DNA from: Gymnopus androsaceus JB14
Taxonomy: Eukaryota; Basidiomycota; Agaricomycetes; Agaricales; Omphalotaceae
Assembly: GCA_009733575.1 (NCBI GenBank)
Contig: ML769472.1
Coordinates: 63,731 to 127,730 of the forward strand
Direction: 5' to 3'
Length of the DNA: 64,000 nt
Below, one piece after another: positions 12,557 to 24,980 of the stretch (the first letter of the stretch is position 1; each line of letters opens with the position of its first letter). The notes under the pieces were generated by a model. The model was not told where the DNA came from. It worked only from the letters and a program-made list of their open reading frames with translations, and did no database searches. The position numbers were made by a program, and so were the translations under genes.

Positions 12557-15116
12557 CTCAGGCTATAGCATAAAGTAGGAATAAGTCGTCTGACTGACGT
12601 GGTGTTGATCAAGTTGTGTGCTGGTATTTTCTCATGTCATAAGGCGTCTAATTAGGCGCCATACGCTTTGACGCGTGAGCGTCTTCTTTTGCTTCTTGAA
12701 ATTGATTGCTCAGGCGCTTCAGTAACATCCTCATTCTCGTTTCACCAACTGGTAGATACGCTAAGGACACAAGGGCTATATCACGTGATCTTTATTTGAG
12801 TATTTTGCTAAGCTTCTCAAAACTCACAAACCCTTTGATATTTATACCATTGGAAGCCTCAAATTCTGCATAACCTTACTGTGGCATTTTTGAAAAAAAT
12901 TGGTTGCTGGCTCAATATCAGCTTGAGTCTGTCACGTGATATGGCCGCTTGCGTCCTTAGCGTATCTTACCTATGATGATAGATCCCAGGTATATTATGA
13001 AGCTCCATTCGATACCTCAAATGCACTGAATCGAGATTTCTTGAAGTGACCGGTCGTAGCCGACTCGTAGGTACGGGGCTCGGAATCATGTACACGGCGG
13101 GAGCTGCCAGGATACTGTAATCCTCCTTAATCCTGGCAAGCTTTTCCACTCAGAGCATTCTGACTTACAAAAACGCAACACAGATCCCTGGTCCACTGCA
13201 AGCTCCGGAGACACTCAATCGTATAGTGGTCGACAAAAGTTGAATCTGTGCTCTGCCAAAAACAAATCACAGTCATTTCGCAGGTTATCCTTCTCTTTTC
13301 TACAGACTAAGTGCTTGTTAATGCATCACTTTGTCTGTATCCTTTCAGAATTGAGACAGCTGCTTTGTGACAGACCGCGTGTCTGACGTTTCAAAGATGC
13401 TTGACCCCCGGGCCATTGACTGTCTTCAATAGGCCACGGCCATGGCGCATCAAGACTGGCTCAAGCCTCTGTATGATGCATTTATCCAACTGGGGCCTGC
13501 TTGGCAGACATGTTTTTGAAGCTTTTAGCCACAGCCGACCCTGGGCCAAGCTCATTCACCCAAGCCGGCGGCGTGTGCTTGATTAACGACTCCGAGTCGC
13601 GTCCGCATGGGGTGTATACAGTATGCAGAATGCCTCAAGTTGGTGGCGGTGATTGCTGCTCGGTCGGTAAGTCTTGCTTTGACACTACTTATTGGAGACA
13701 GACTCAGAACGCGCTACAGAAATTTCTTCAAGTTGAGGCTCCGTCTCGGAGGTTGATCTGAGGCATTCAAAGTCAGTCTCTAGGCAAATTTGTCCTAGTA
13801 TGCAATCCTCTGACAGAACTCGAAGACTTTGTCTACAGTGGTCAGTTGATGTTGACTCGATGTGATGATTCCACTAGATGGGACTAGTACTAGTACTATT
13901 AGCGAAATGATCTATGAAGCTCTCGTTACAGGTCAGACGCCGTGATTGGTTGTCTGCAGTGCCCGTCTAGCCTTAACGAACTTTCGTTTTCGTCGAAGTT
14001 CCCAGAAGATGCCGGCGCCCAAGTTCATTCCTCGGAAACAATATACATCGGATAACACATAAAAAAACGGTTCCCTTCGTGCTCGGAACTCCTCTTAGCT
14101 CCGTAGGATCTCCTCGCAACAGCGAATAAACACTCGAGCGTTAGTAACACTTTAATCTTTCCCAACATTCAATTATAGTCCATTGCATTTATCCTTACTT
14201 ATAAGCCACCGACATGCAAGTCTAAACTTTGCTGAAGACCAATGCTCATCAAAGATGCAGCCAGTAGACTCGATGATATCCATTTGGAGCGCTCGAGATG
14301 GACATTGTGGACTTGAATTGTTTTTTTTTGTCCTTTTCGCTGTCTGCTGTCGCTCTTAAGCATCAAGAACGCTTGCTATCATGTCTAGGCAGCTGTGATG
14401 TGTCTTTCTAACTTTTTAAAATTCATTTCATTGAGCAGCAAAGCGTAATCAAGGCGATTTTGGAATGCCTGACTCTGGATAACTCCATTTGGGCGGACTT
14501 GGCGAAGCACTATCATATTCAATTTGCAGATCTGAGGTGCCAGTTGGGTAAGTACTTAATAACTAACCGTATAACAGGCTTGTGAGACAAGAGATGACGA
14601 GATATATGGGATGGGATAGGAGAAAAATTGAATGGAAGTTGAAAATTTCTCTGGTTGGGCCTACATGGTATCGGAACTCAAAGCTATGTCATAAAAGACG
14701 CAGATGACTTCAATCCGATAAGACATATGTGTACCGGGAAGCTCGAACAATTGACTGACAGTTTTCTAGAGTTTTCCTCGATTTTATCCTAGAAAATACT
14801 AGTCTTTCCCTGCATCTGGGATAGTTTGACGTACCAGGTCGGAATAGTAAGGTATTCGATATCCAAGCTTGTACGACCCCATGAATTGAAGTCTCCAAAG
14901 TCGCTCTCACTGTCTGTAGTGCGAAGTATCGCGGACTATCAAATTCTCAACTTGTCAAGGTGACTTGCCTGTGTACCTGACATTCAGTAACAGATCTAAC
15001 GAGAGATTTGCAGTCGTGGATTTAGAGTTCGTATTAAGTGCGAATTATAACAACAAATAAGTAAGATCAATACGCCGGAAGTAGAAAAACAAAAAACTAG
15101 ACATTGTCTTCATACA
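12557..15116. other. Intergenic; paired CACGTG sites near the left end
   Basis: CACGTG occurs at 12782-12787 and 12933-12938, each followed by AT, upstream of the minus-strand gene that starts at 12556. These could bind bHLH factors such as Cbf1, but that is unproven. The rest (13.0-15.1 kb) has short frames only and no recognisable domain. Confidence 0.35.
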
Positions 15117-15205
15117 TCCGACCTGCCTGGTTCGAACAGGCGACCCCAAGATTATCGCAAGAATCCAATTACAGTCTTGTGCTCTTCCAACTGAGCTAAG
15201 GTCGG
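15117..15205 (-). tRNA. tRNA-Tyr (anticodon GTA), with intron
   Basis: Read on the minus strand: acceptor stem CCGACCT pairs with AGGTCGG (15199-15205 with 15118-15124), the D arm contains TAGCTCAGTTGGAAGAGC, the anticodon stem is CAAGA/TCTTG, the anticodon GTA lies at 15170-15172, and the T arm is GCCTG-TTCGAAC-CAGGC. About 16 nt interrupt the loop just after position 37, where nuclear tRNA-Tyr introns normally sit. The discriminator base is A. Confidence 0.93.
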
Positions 15206-15304
15206 ATAATTCTTCGACATACAAAATTTGACTATGTTACATCAGACTGAGTGAGCGGTAAAACCAGCAAGGTCTGCTACTTTTCGCTTTGATCTTGTAC
15301 GACC

Positions 15305-17754
15305 ATGAAGCGTAACATTTCCATGGACGCTCAAAACGATGCGCCGGTCAAGAAAACCAGAACCCGAAAACCTCTTGATACCAGATACGAGACTCCTAAT
15401 CCTTCTCATTTTTCCGAATCCCAAGCCTATAAACTTCCTTCCTCTGTTGGATCTTATCTTTCTCCTTCGAATTTCTCTCCAATTCCGAAGGGTCCTTCAC
15501 CTCGACGTACACATCGACGAACGAGCTCTACCAATTTGAAGGAAAACGCGTCGATTAATGCTTTGCATAGCCCATTCCCCAAAGGAAAACAACCACTGCA
15601 CAAAAGAAATACGGAAAATCGCGTCGTAACCGCAGAAAACGCGATGCTATTCCACTCGAAAGTCCTTTTAACAGCTCGGGCTCTGCATCTTCAGCATCTA
15701 GCCCAAATTCGCGTCCTATTCATAACATTTCGCGTTCGGCTTCGCAGTCGACGACCAATTTACCAGCCACAGAATCACCAACCAGAATTCGTCGTCCTTC
15801 GGCACCAACACCTCCCAGAGTATCTGACTGGAAATATATTCCTACTCATACTGTTTCAGCCCTCGATTTGCACTCGCCCATCACTGATTCTCTTCTCGAC
15901 GCAGACCTTCCTCCAAATGCTTTTCTTCCTTTTGTTCGACCTTCGCCCAACCACTCGCAGCTGGATTTCAATCGTCCACCGTCTCAGCTTTCTTTGTACG
16001 ATTATAGTCGCACCGTGACCTATGGCGACAAGCCTATGGAAGTAGATGATATCGATCCAGCGATCAAGATGCCTTCTTCACCGATGTACGCGGTACCTCG
16101 ACTCCTTTCAAACATCTCGGCTCTCTTAGTTTCAAAGACCGTCGAGTTGGAGGCACTTTAGATCCTGCTTATCTCTCCAGATCTGCCCTTTTGCAGTCGA
16201 TCGCTGGAGCAGAAACCGACACAGATAACGATTCCTCTGGGGTCGATTCTGATGAAGAGTTGGACTCGAAACGACACGAATCCTTCTTCCGGAGCTTGAA
16301 GCTCGCGTCAAGGAAGCGGTCGAAGACTGGAAGTGGATATGTTACTCCCGATGATTCAGGTGACGAGGAGATGGTCCAGAGGTCCCCATGGATTAGTGAC
16401 TCTCTCATCTCTCCTCCGAAGACCGTTGATTGGAAGTTGGTGCCTAAACTTTCCGAAGATGGCGCATATAAGGATACGGGCGGCCTAGAGGATATACTGA
16501 TGGACGAAGAACGTATTCCCGAACATGCGTTGAAGGGTTTGTTCGACAATTTGAATCTCAGTGAGTTGTTTATCTAGTGCTTTGTTGCCGTAGCATCGAA
16601 CTGATGATTGCTAGGTCACACCTCTTTGGAAAACGACGAAGTCCATGACTCTATTTGCAAAGACACTGGAATCGCAATGCATCCGTCTTCCTCAACCTCT
16701 TCGTACTCGCTCCCTCGATGCCGCCCTTGCTTCTTCATCTGAACTTGGCCACGATGCCACTCGCCCCGCAGCTCCTGTGACCTCCGTAGGTAGGCGAACA
16801 CGGAGCGGAACCATCATCCCTGGAACCTCTTCCGCTGAGCTGACTGCGGTTTCTAACGCTCCGCCAGCACTTCCAAGGAGGACTAGAAGCGGAACCGTCG
16901 TTCCAGGCAACGTCGGAGCTTTCGGTCCCGCTCTCACCAACAATGATGAACCAGTAGCTCCATCTCTTCCTATTCGCCGTAATCGCAGTGGAACGGTAGT
17001 ATCAAACCCAATGGGCCTCGCGCCTTCTCTGCCTATCAAGTCTGGAGCCTCGAGTTCTGTGGCGGGCTCTACCGTAGGCACGGCCCTACGTACTCGAATC
17101 AGGAGCGGAAGTATCGTTGTCGGAAACACGTTGGCGAACCTTCCTAGTCAAGCAGCGGGAATGATGAGACGTACGCGCAGCGGAACCGTGGTACATGCAC
17201 CTTCAGCTCCTGCCTCGATTCCGGGACTGGAGCCTACCGCTGAAGTAGCTACCAACGCCGTCCCTGAAAGCACTGCAAGTGGAAAGCCCAGTGATGTCGG
17301 CGATGAAGCTGAAGATGTCGAAATGGATCTCCTCTCTGAGCCTGTAGCTTCTGATCTGGAATCAGTTCGATCTGAACGTGTAACTCTCTCAAACAGCTCA
17401 CCTGGGCATGGTCCTAAGCGAGACGACACCATAAACTTCCTTGACGAGCCGATGGTCTTTTCTAGCCCTACGCACTCCTCTCCTGCGCGTTCATTGACCA
17501 CGGACATCAACACCGCTCTGAACGCTCGTTCTTCCAATGGTCTGCGCGCACGCGCTAAAGCTGCTGCTTCGAAGGCAAAAGGATTCAGCAAAGCCTTGAC
17601 GGGGAAAGGTGGTGCCCGAGGTAAAGGTTTGACTGGACCCGAGGCGGGCGCTGCTGCTGTTGCGCGCGCGAGAGCCAGAGCCGAACAAAAGTTACTTGAA
17701 GAAGGTTTGCGTGACGCAGAAGATTCGTCGGACGATGAATTGTTGTTGAAGTGA
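15305..17754 (+). CDS. RTRSGT-repeat nuclear-type protein, unknown function
   Basis: Basic head (KKTRTRKPLDTRYETPNPSH), a Ser/Pro-rich disordered middle with a conserved-looking STPFKHLGSLSFKDRR block, an acidic DSDEELDSKRHESFFRSLKLA segment, KTVDWKLVPKL, and a C-terminal region with five copies of a basic RRTRSGTVVPG-type motif (about 16790-17200) before an Ala/Arg-rich end. An intron at 16561-16614 is clear. The reading frame changes near 15585, 16085 and 16690 without splice sites, so at least three single-base errors or mutations are present. The motif repeats and low complexity suggest a chromatin or cell-cycle substrate, but nothing here identifies a function. A tRNA-Tyr lies 99 bp upstream. 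Confidence 0.65.
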
Positions 17755-20207
17755 TTCCCGACATGCAGTGTTCGCTATTATTTGGTGAGATTTTACGTTT
17801 TCATTCCATTGTCCAGCCTGATTTTCTTACCAATCTAGTCAACGGCGTTGGAGCTTCTCATCTACACCCAGCTAATTCGTGGTCGGAAAAATCCCAGAGT
17901 GGTCATCGTCGCCAAGTGTCAATAATTCTGATGGATCCAAGTTTTCCCTCAATTTTTTTTCTTTTCGCCGTGGAAAGATGCACTCAAAGAGTCTTTTCTA
18001 GTGCTCAGTTTTTTCGCTTTCTTCGTTCTCGGCTTTACACTCTTATCGTTTTCAATTCGCTTTCAGCTACGATCGTCTGCGCAGTATTCTTGCGCAGCTT
18101 TTTCTCGTTCTTCACTGGAAATTCATATCTCTGTATTCTAAATTTGCATCGTCGACACTGTTCTCAAGCTATCCGCCGGTGTTTCCAAGACCGGAATCTC
18201 CAAGTTACTCTCAAGTTGTCATATTTTGTCATTGTTCTCAGTTCCTCCATACACCCCGCTCTTTCTACATTAACGTTGTTCTTCTCAGTCGCTCCACAGA
18301 TACCATCCTTGGTCTTAATTTGAACTTATGTGTATGGTTTTGACCCCTCCTGTTTTTTCACGGATCCTTCGTCCATGTATGTTTTTTGTTGTTTTTTTTC
18401 TTTTGTAGGCGCTGTATATCGAAGTTTACTGTACAAAAAAATCATATGTATGAAGATTGCATTCGGAACTTGTCCGAATTATCTGCTACTTCAAGTTAGG
18501 GGGATTGACAAATGATGCAATCTAGGCATCTTAGTGACGGACGACTCTATCCAAAGATTTGGCGCTTTCGTCAACCCAGCAACGAGCCCGACCAGCAAGG
18601 ACTCAACCAAGGACTCAACCAAGCGTCCAATAGCCTCTTTATGGGAGAAATAAGCAATTGAAAACACGGAGGGAAGTGGAATGGTGGATGGAGACGGGGT
18701 TCATTTCGGGAAACCTATGTCAGCTGCATTCACTGTAGACTTGGCGGACATGGGCCAATCTGTAAAATATTTGGGGACCTGACTCACAGTTAGGGACTCA
18801 ACTCATACGCCACTGCCATCCAAGAGATTAGTGAGAATGAGAGTTTGGGCGCAAATCGTAGCCTAGTGTGCTCCTAGTCGAGGCGTGTGCAATAATATGT
18901 ATCAATTCAGATCGACTCAATTGATATTTGAAGATAGTAAGTTTGATCAGAGGCATCCTTAAATGGGACTTGGTGTGACACAACCTGCTCCTGGGGTCCT
19001 ACCAACTGTCGGAGGCGAGGTTCGGAGGCTCGGAAGTACGGATCATGCGTGACGCTTTGGTCGTTCGTCGCGTGGGTCATCGCGTGGGTAGGCCTGAAGG
19101 ATTGATTTAACATAATGAGATTAATACTGCAAGGAAGAAATAAGCTTGTATTTTTGGAACACCGTACCGGTACCGTCATACACAGTAAACTAATTCGCTG
19201 TTACATAGAGCAAAGACACCGGTGGCCGAAATAAATTTCGACGAGGTTGAGTACTCAGTCTTGAGCCCATTTGCCAATTTCCGACCTGTACTCGGAGGGC
19301 TCGCGATCGTCGAGCCATTAACAGCTATTTGCTCGAAAGCGGAAAAATGTCAGGGATTCATGAAGTTGTAGATGTATTGACCACCAGGAAAAGAATTCGT
19401 TACGAATGCCGAAAGGTTTCAACGAGGAAGAACCCTGTCCGCCACCCCCACGAGCCAAGCAGGTTGTTAGGGTAGTGAATGAGGCCAAAAGTATACTGTA
19501 CTTACAACGCGAGCGGAAGCTGTTCCACGAGGGCGAGCCTGAAGTTCAATCTTGAAATCGTATACATACGGTATGGTGTCATACAAGAATGGGTACTGCA
19601 ATCCGATTATCCGAGATGAGATTGCCCCTGGTGGGATGTTGAAGGAGCGACGTTTGGGCCTAACGGGGTATGAGCATGGTATGAGCGTGGCACGCACGCG
19701 AGTAGCCCGTCAAAGACTTCAGAAATACCGACCTAGGGTCGACCATGCACTTCCACATCGGTCCCGTCATCCATTCACATTATTTTTTGAATCGCTGGTG
19801 GAATGTTTCGAACTGAAAGAAATTTAACATTAGAGAGTTGAGATTCTTCGAGTACCGTTTATGGTAAGTGCATCCACAAATGAAATCACCGAAGAACTAG
19901 CTAGTCTCGAAAACACGACAAGTTGACCCCTGTATAGAAAGAAAAATCAAACCTACGAATGTTCATCTCCGACAAGAGGATCTTGAGAGGTCCTGTTCAA
20001 ACAATCTCGATGTTAAAGCGTTGTGTACAGGAAGCATGGTCGAATAATTTGAATGCCACCTCGTGAAAGCTGACAGTATGAGGTCAACATGTATATAGAT
20101 TACAGCAAAATACAGAAGATAAAGAAAAGAGTGACAACATTCCGAAGATGGGCATCGCATAGAGAGAAGATGGCTCGGGAAGCTAGCCGAGCGCGCAGGA
20201 AGTGCGC
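17755..20207. other. Intergenic, T-rich 3' flank then featureless DNA
   Basis: 17755-18330 is pyrimidine-rich and open in one frame (190 codons), but it has no domain and sits directly behind the stop of the RTRSGT gene, so I read it as 3' UTR. 18.5-20.2 kb contains only short frames and a small ggactcaacc tandem near 18600. Confidence 0.4.
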
Positions 20208-20761
20208 TCACAGATGAGTGATGGCTTTGGAATCCAACGGCATACCTGGAGCAGATTAGATATAGAAGCATGAAGGAGAGGTTAGGTTATACCTGAGGGA
20301 TCAATTCCATTGCTTGCAAGAATTCTGTTGTGGCGAATCAGCCTTGCCTGATCGAAACTGCGTACTAGCCATGAGTCTTGTCTTTTGTCACCAATGACTT
20401 TATGTGCTCACTTGACTCTCTCCCGACGCATGATTTCCATCACTTCCTGAGTTCCATGCTCATCCAAACCAGTTCTCGAATCTCCGTCCAAAATATTTGC
20501 CTCGATATCAAAGTTGGAAGATGACATTCCAGCGCCAGCTTGATCGGCAAACGTGGATAAAGGAATATAGTTATTGAGCCGAGGGAATAGCGATTTCACT
20601 CTGTGGGGAACCTCGGGGAGATAAGGCGCTATGGAAAAGCGGTACCGATGGAGAGCTAAAAGAAAAGTTATCGAACAATTGAATCTAGCCAAGGTAAGTT
20701 CAAATTTCTCACCCAGAACGATAAGAGCCACAATGGCGAATAGAGAAACGTAAAAAAGCAT
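20208..20761 (-). CDS. DUF2015 family small membrane protein
   Basis: Four exons on the minus strand (20713-20761, 20412-20655, 20293-20357, 20208-20245) total 396 nt, 131 residues. An N-terminal membrane anchor (MLFYVSLFAIVALIVLAL) is followed by HRYRFSIAPYLPE, then the family core: GMSSSNFDIEANI, GDSRTGLDEHG, EVMEIMRRERVNFDQARL, and the end NGIDPSGMPLDSKAITHL. These are the hallmark blocks of the fungal DUF2015 family, whose function is unknown. Single-pass membrane topology is inferred from the first 18 residues. The gene is intact and diverges from the SMR gene with only 243 bp between start codons. Confidence 0.88.
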
Positions 20762-21004
20762 TCTTCAAGAATAATGACCACTGAGGCAATCTTAAATTAA
20801 AGAAGGAAGCTTTATTGGAGGGGTATTCTTCAAGAATAATGCAATGACCGCTGAGGCAATCGAGGTACAGAAGGAAGCTTTTTGGCGCGCGCCACGCTGC
20901 TGTATGCGCCCATGAGTAATCAGCAAGCGCCTATTTCTTTCTCTTACCAACTCTGACTCTCTGTACATTCCTATTTCTCAATCTGTATTCTCCACTGTAC
21001 AGTA
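20762..21004. promoter_or_regulatory. Shared divergent promoter with duplicated ~60-bp block
   Basis: This 243-bp spacer must serve both the DUF2015 gene and the SMR gene. It contains two imperfect copies of a block that begins attcttcaagaat (itself an inverted repeat), continues through gctgaggcaatc, and ends agaaggaagctttt; copies run at about 20760-20815 and 20825-20882. The first copy overlaps the DUF2015 start codon. A GGCGCGCGCC palindrome follows near 20884. Confidence 0.5.
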
Positions 21005-23117
21005 ATGCAAGCTAAATTATTTGCGCGCTTTAAAGTCAGTTTCTTCCTTATTTCCGTCAACGCTTGGTTCACAATTCCACAGAGCTTTTGCCCGCCCGAG
21101 GGGCCTCTAGACTCTTCCTTGGTTGCAGCGATCTTACTAGATATAGATCCAGACTCTGAACCATCCGAAGAACAAATAAATGTCATCCATGCGACTTTGT
21201 CAGAGCTCGCCGCTCAGGCTGACGCTTTACAATTTGCTGAGGATTTTTCCGATTTGCCTACAACCGATGATAGCACTCCTAGTTTCACTCAAGGAGAAAC
21301 TTCTACTTCTGGCAGCAGCTCTGGATCATCACAGCAGCCTTTTAGCACTCCTCTTGGATTTCTACAGGCTGCTCTGCCTCACATACGAACCCAAGACCTT
21401 CACCATGCTCTCCTTGATGCAGAATCGGCTGACGGAGATCCTGACATGTGGGACATTGTTGCTCGCATTCTGAGCGAGGAGTCGATTAGGGAGATGGAGG
21501 AAAGGGGTCTGGACGGCCTGGATGACAGCGAAGAATCTGTGGAAAATGAATGGGAGATGGTAGGCAAGAAGAAGACCCCTCGTTCGGCGGACATCGAAAG
21601 ACCAAAGAAAGACAAAGGAAAGAAGAAAAAGGTCGTCTTGGTCGATATTCGCCAACAACAGCACACGAGACCATCTGCCTCAGATCCTGCAGTCTCCTCT
21701 CGATCCTTTCCTGCACCCGATCCATGGACGCAGATATCATCGCTCTCCACTCATTTGGCTTCGCTGCTGCCCTCTCAGCAGCCATCGTTTTTTATGACGT
21801 ACTTTCACTCACCGAAATATTCGACGCCCTATCATGCGCTTGTTGAAGCCCTTCGGGCGATTACGAAACCCGGCAATGGAGATTATACGCATATGCTAAT
21901 ATCTTTATTGGATATTCTTATTCCCTTCTACGACGACTTGGATCCTGAGCAATACTCTCGTCTAGTATCGGACACTGAGCTTTCGCTCAACGCAACGCAG
22001 GGCTGCGCGGATGAGGCTTTAGACCTTGTCCATCTGCTTCGATGATTTAGACGAGGATTCAACCTCGGGATTCCTAGAAATGGGAATCTATCACCAGCCT
22101 ATCACGCCGAGCTCTAATGATGCTCAACCAAGTAAATCTTCCCAAGCGGGAAAACCAGGAAGCGCTTCCATACGGAGACCTCAACTCCCCTCTGGTCCAC
22201 CCCCAGTCCCACCACCACCTTTCTTGAAAGGCAAAAACCCGTCGGAGCGTTCAGGTAACAAACCAAGCCCATACCAGTGGCAGTCTGTACCCCAACGCAG
22301 ATCTCGTAAAACACCTCACCCACTCGCGGAATATATACCCGCTTATACTAGAGATGTGAATGGCATCAAAGTACGGGGATCTGGGAATGGCTTGGGCAAG
22401 GGCGGTAAAGGCGACGTGGGTGAACTGACCGAGTTCAGGAAAAGGATCGGAGATAGTATGCGTCGGCGGAATGAGATGCTGCGGGAAGCTTTGCGGATGT
22501 GGCAGAAGGGAAATGCCAAATCAAGAGGCGGGGAGGTTGCGCTCTATTTTGCTGAACGAGTATGTTTCCACCATTTGACGATTGCTCTGCACATTCTTAG
22601 CTCTTTGAATAGGCGAGGCAGTTCCAGGAGATTGCTAGAAAGGACGCCTTGGAGGCCGCGCGACTGATGGTTGAATCGAAGCGGTAAGGTTTTTTCAATT
22701 TTTTTCGTTGTATTGTGACTCATTTTTTTTTTTTGTGAATATAGGATGTCTTCGCAAGGCCGAGATACGATAGATCTTCACGGGACGACAGGTACATTTT
22801 ACTATGATTTATTCCGTGCCGTTTACTTACCGAATCTCCAGCGGCCGAAGCTATAGTCATCGTTTCAGAGACCCTTGCGAGTATGGGATGTTCATCTAGT
22901 ACGTTGTTTTATATTTAATTCTTCAGCGCCATCATTTTTAACGAACCCACCATCTTTAGCAAAACCATTGAAAGTAATCACTGGTCGGGGTACGCACTCT
23001 ACCAATCAAATAAGTGTTTTGAAGCCGGCTTTACGAAAAGCTCTCGTGGAAGATGGCTGGTTGGTTAGCGCTTGGGACGGCGGTCTCACTGTTAGAGGGA
23101 AACGTGGAATGACTTGA
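21005..23117 (+). CDS. DUF1771-SMR domain protein
   Basis: Exons begin 21005-21034, 21083-22559, then 22613-22683, 22745-22791, 22842-22898 and 22927-23117. The N-terminal region has a CUE-like start (FCPPEGPLDSSLVAAILLDID), an acidic Ser/Thr-rich middle, a Pro-rich linker (GPPPVPPPPF), a DUF1771 helix pair (RRRNEMLREALRMWQKG ... ERARQFQEIARKDALEAARLMVE) and a C-terminal SMR domain with DLHGTT, the signature TGRGTHS and GWLVSAWDGGLTVRG. Known: SMR domains are often RNA endonucleases; yeast Cue2 shares this CUE/DUF1771/SMR logic and cleaves mRNA at collided ribosomes. A role in no-go decay is therefore plausible inference. One extra base near 22035 breaks the frame in the middle. The first intron (21035-21082) is a multiple of three and open, so its use is likely but unproven. 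Confidence 0.85.
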
Positions 23118-23437
23118 CGTGGAATGACTTGAGAACACACTTTTTTTCTCTGTTTCTTTACATTTTTTGCTGGGTCTTGTGTATGTATGTCGTGGCTTGT
23201 AGCTCTAGATTTCGTTCTCGATCTACTTCTTGCTAGATATCTTTTTGTATCCAGACATGGACATCTCTCTCTGTATCTACTGTACTCATACTTATACCGT
23301 ACTTAATAGTTGTAGGTACTTATTCGTTGAAGTGGCTTTGAGTTTTGCCGGCCGAAACGATTTTCTTGCTTTGACCTCTACCACAATCTCGGAAACTCCT
23401 TCTCAAAGCAGAGTTCAAACGGATTCACTATTCTATC
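23118..23437. other. Short intergenic spacer
   Basis: 3' flank of the SMR gene and promoter of the acetyltransferase gene. It is T-rich, with no specific site recognised. Confidence 0.4.
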
Positions 23438-24980
23438 ATGTACTCTGATGATCCAGATGACTCTGATGAGTACATTGACCAGAAAAAGGCCTCCAAGGTA
23501 TATCTCCTCCCATCGCCAACTTTGTCATATAATGGAAGGTTTCCAGTCCCGCCGCCGTAAATACAAACGCAGGAAGACAGAAAATCAAGAAGGCGTATCC
23601 GTAGAGCCTCCGGAGCCGCAGGTTTCCTTTGAATCTCTGTTAGATCAAGTGGGGGAGCTTTCGGACGACGAACTACTTGAACTCGATTACTCTTTTGACG
23701 ATATCATCAGTGACGAACTACCAGAATACGTCCAGGCCCGCAGGAGCTTGATGGTCAAAGACGCTGAAAGAGATGATGCTGTGTGTGTGTTCGAGTCTTT
23801 GTATCTGGTAATGGTTGAGCTAACACGACTTTTGCAGGGAGTTTTACTCAGACGGCTAACTCGGGCAGAGATCACCTCTTTGAATCAACAGTTCTCCGGT
23901 TCAAAATGGACCCTTTAGCGTCCCCGAGGCTATTGCTTTACGAAAATTAAAGGTCGAACGAGTGCGTCATTCTTTTGCTGCATATTGCCTTTTGAATTCA
24001 TGTAGACAATCCCAGGAACGACGCCGCGCGTCTCTGAGAAGCACCAACATCTCAACAACCGCGGACGGCGTGGTTGAAGGTCTCGTCGAGGCTACATCCA
24101 CTCAATCAAATCCCGAAATTCTGGACGCTCTTGCCTGTATCCGTAAAACCCCATACGACAACTCCTTCGCATTCAGACTCTACGGTAATCATGCGCATAC
24201 TCCTGGATTGATATACGTCGACTGGGACACCAAGACGCCATGGATGAACTTGATGGAAGACGTTCGTGAACACCATCAACTTATGCAGTACGGTGCCCTG
24301 TTTGAAAAGAAAAATATTTCGCTGATATTTTCCCGCAGTCCAGATTGCGATCCAGCGTCCAGAAAATCGATCCGCAATCATGTATACTTCGCTACAGCCA
24401 CACCATTTGCAACAAGTCCACGACATTCTCGCTCGATCCTTTTGGCAGGGCATAGATGGTAAGTGGGATCTAAATCTTCCAACCATTCCGCGCTGACGCC
24501 TTTGTAGTTTCGGATTCACTAGAATATTCTCCTGAAAAGTGTACCGTCGTCGCTTCGTATAACAAACTGGTCGTTGGTGTGGCCATCATGAGCTCTCCAA
24601 GGGAAACCTACATCACGTACTTGTCCGTAAGACATGGCTGGGATAGCTCCAATATCGCAACGTAAATCTATCTATCACAACGGGAATGCCTACGCTCATG
24701 ATTGTTCATTCAGGACAATGCTTTATCATCTCATAACATCAAATCCTAGCAAGGACATTACTCTGCATGTTTCAGCGAACAATCCCGCGATGGTGGGGTT
24801 TTGTTTTTGTTTTTGCTCTTTCTGCCCTGAAGCTTACCTACCTGGCTGCTTTCTCAGCTATTGTATAACCGTTTTGGCTTCAAGTCGGAAGAATTTATTG
24901 CTGGTTTCTACGATGCCTATCTCGACCCCGAATCTCGTGCATCCAAGAACGCTGTCCGGTTACGCTTGCGACATCACTGA
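23438..24980 (+). CDS. KAT14 (ATAC2/CSRP2BP)-like GNAT acetyltransferase
   Basis: Start MYSDDPDDSDEYIDQ at 23438, then multiple short introns (23498-23546, about 23781-23837, one near 23962, one near 24460, and two flanking the GNAT core). The C-terminal half reads VYF/FWQGID, VVASYNKLVVGVAIM, ETYITYLSVRHGWDSSNIAT, TMLYHLITSNPSKDITLHV, SANNPAM-LLYNRFGFKSEEF and ends SKNAVRLRLRH. This is the C-terminal GNAT domain of animal KAT14 in order and wording; the ITLHVSANNPAM-LLY motif is diagnostic. In animals KAT14 sits in the ATAC histone acetyltransferase complex. The acetyl-CoA loop (RHGWDSSNIAT) departs from the usual R/Q-x-x-G-x-G/A. Frame breaks near 23913 and 24330 look like single-base errors. 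Substrate is unknown; nuclear location is inference. Confidence 0.75.

Noticed and set aside
17751..18323. 190-codon plus-strand open frame
   Set aside because: Starts over the stop of the RTRSGT gene, is pyrimidine-driven, and has no domain; read as 3' UTR.
24106..24519. 137-codon minus-strand frame
   Set aside because: Antisense to KAT14-like coding exons with a clear protein signal on the plus strand.
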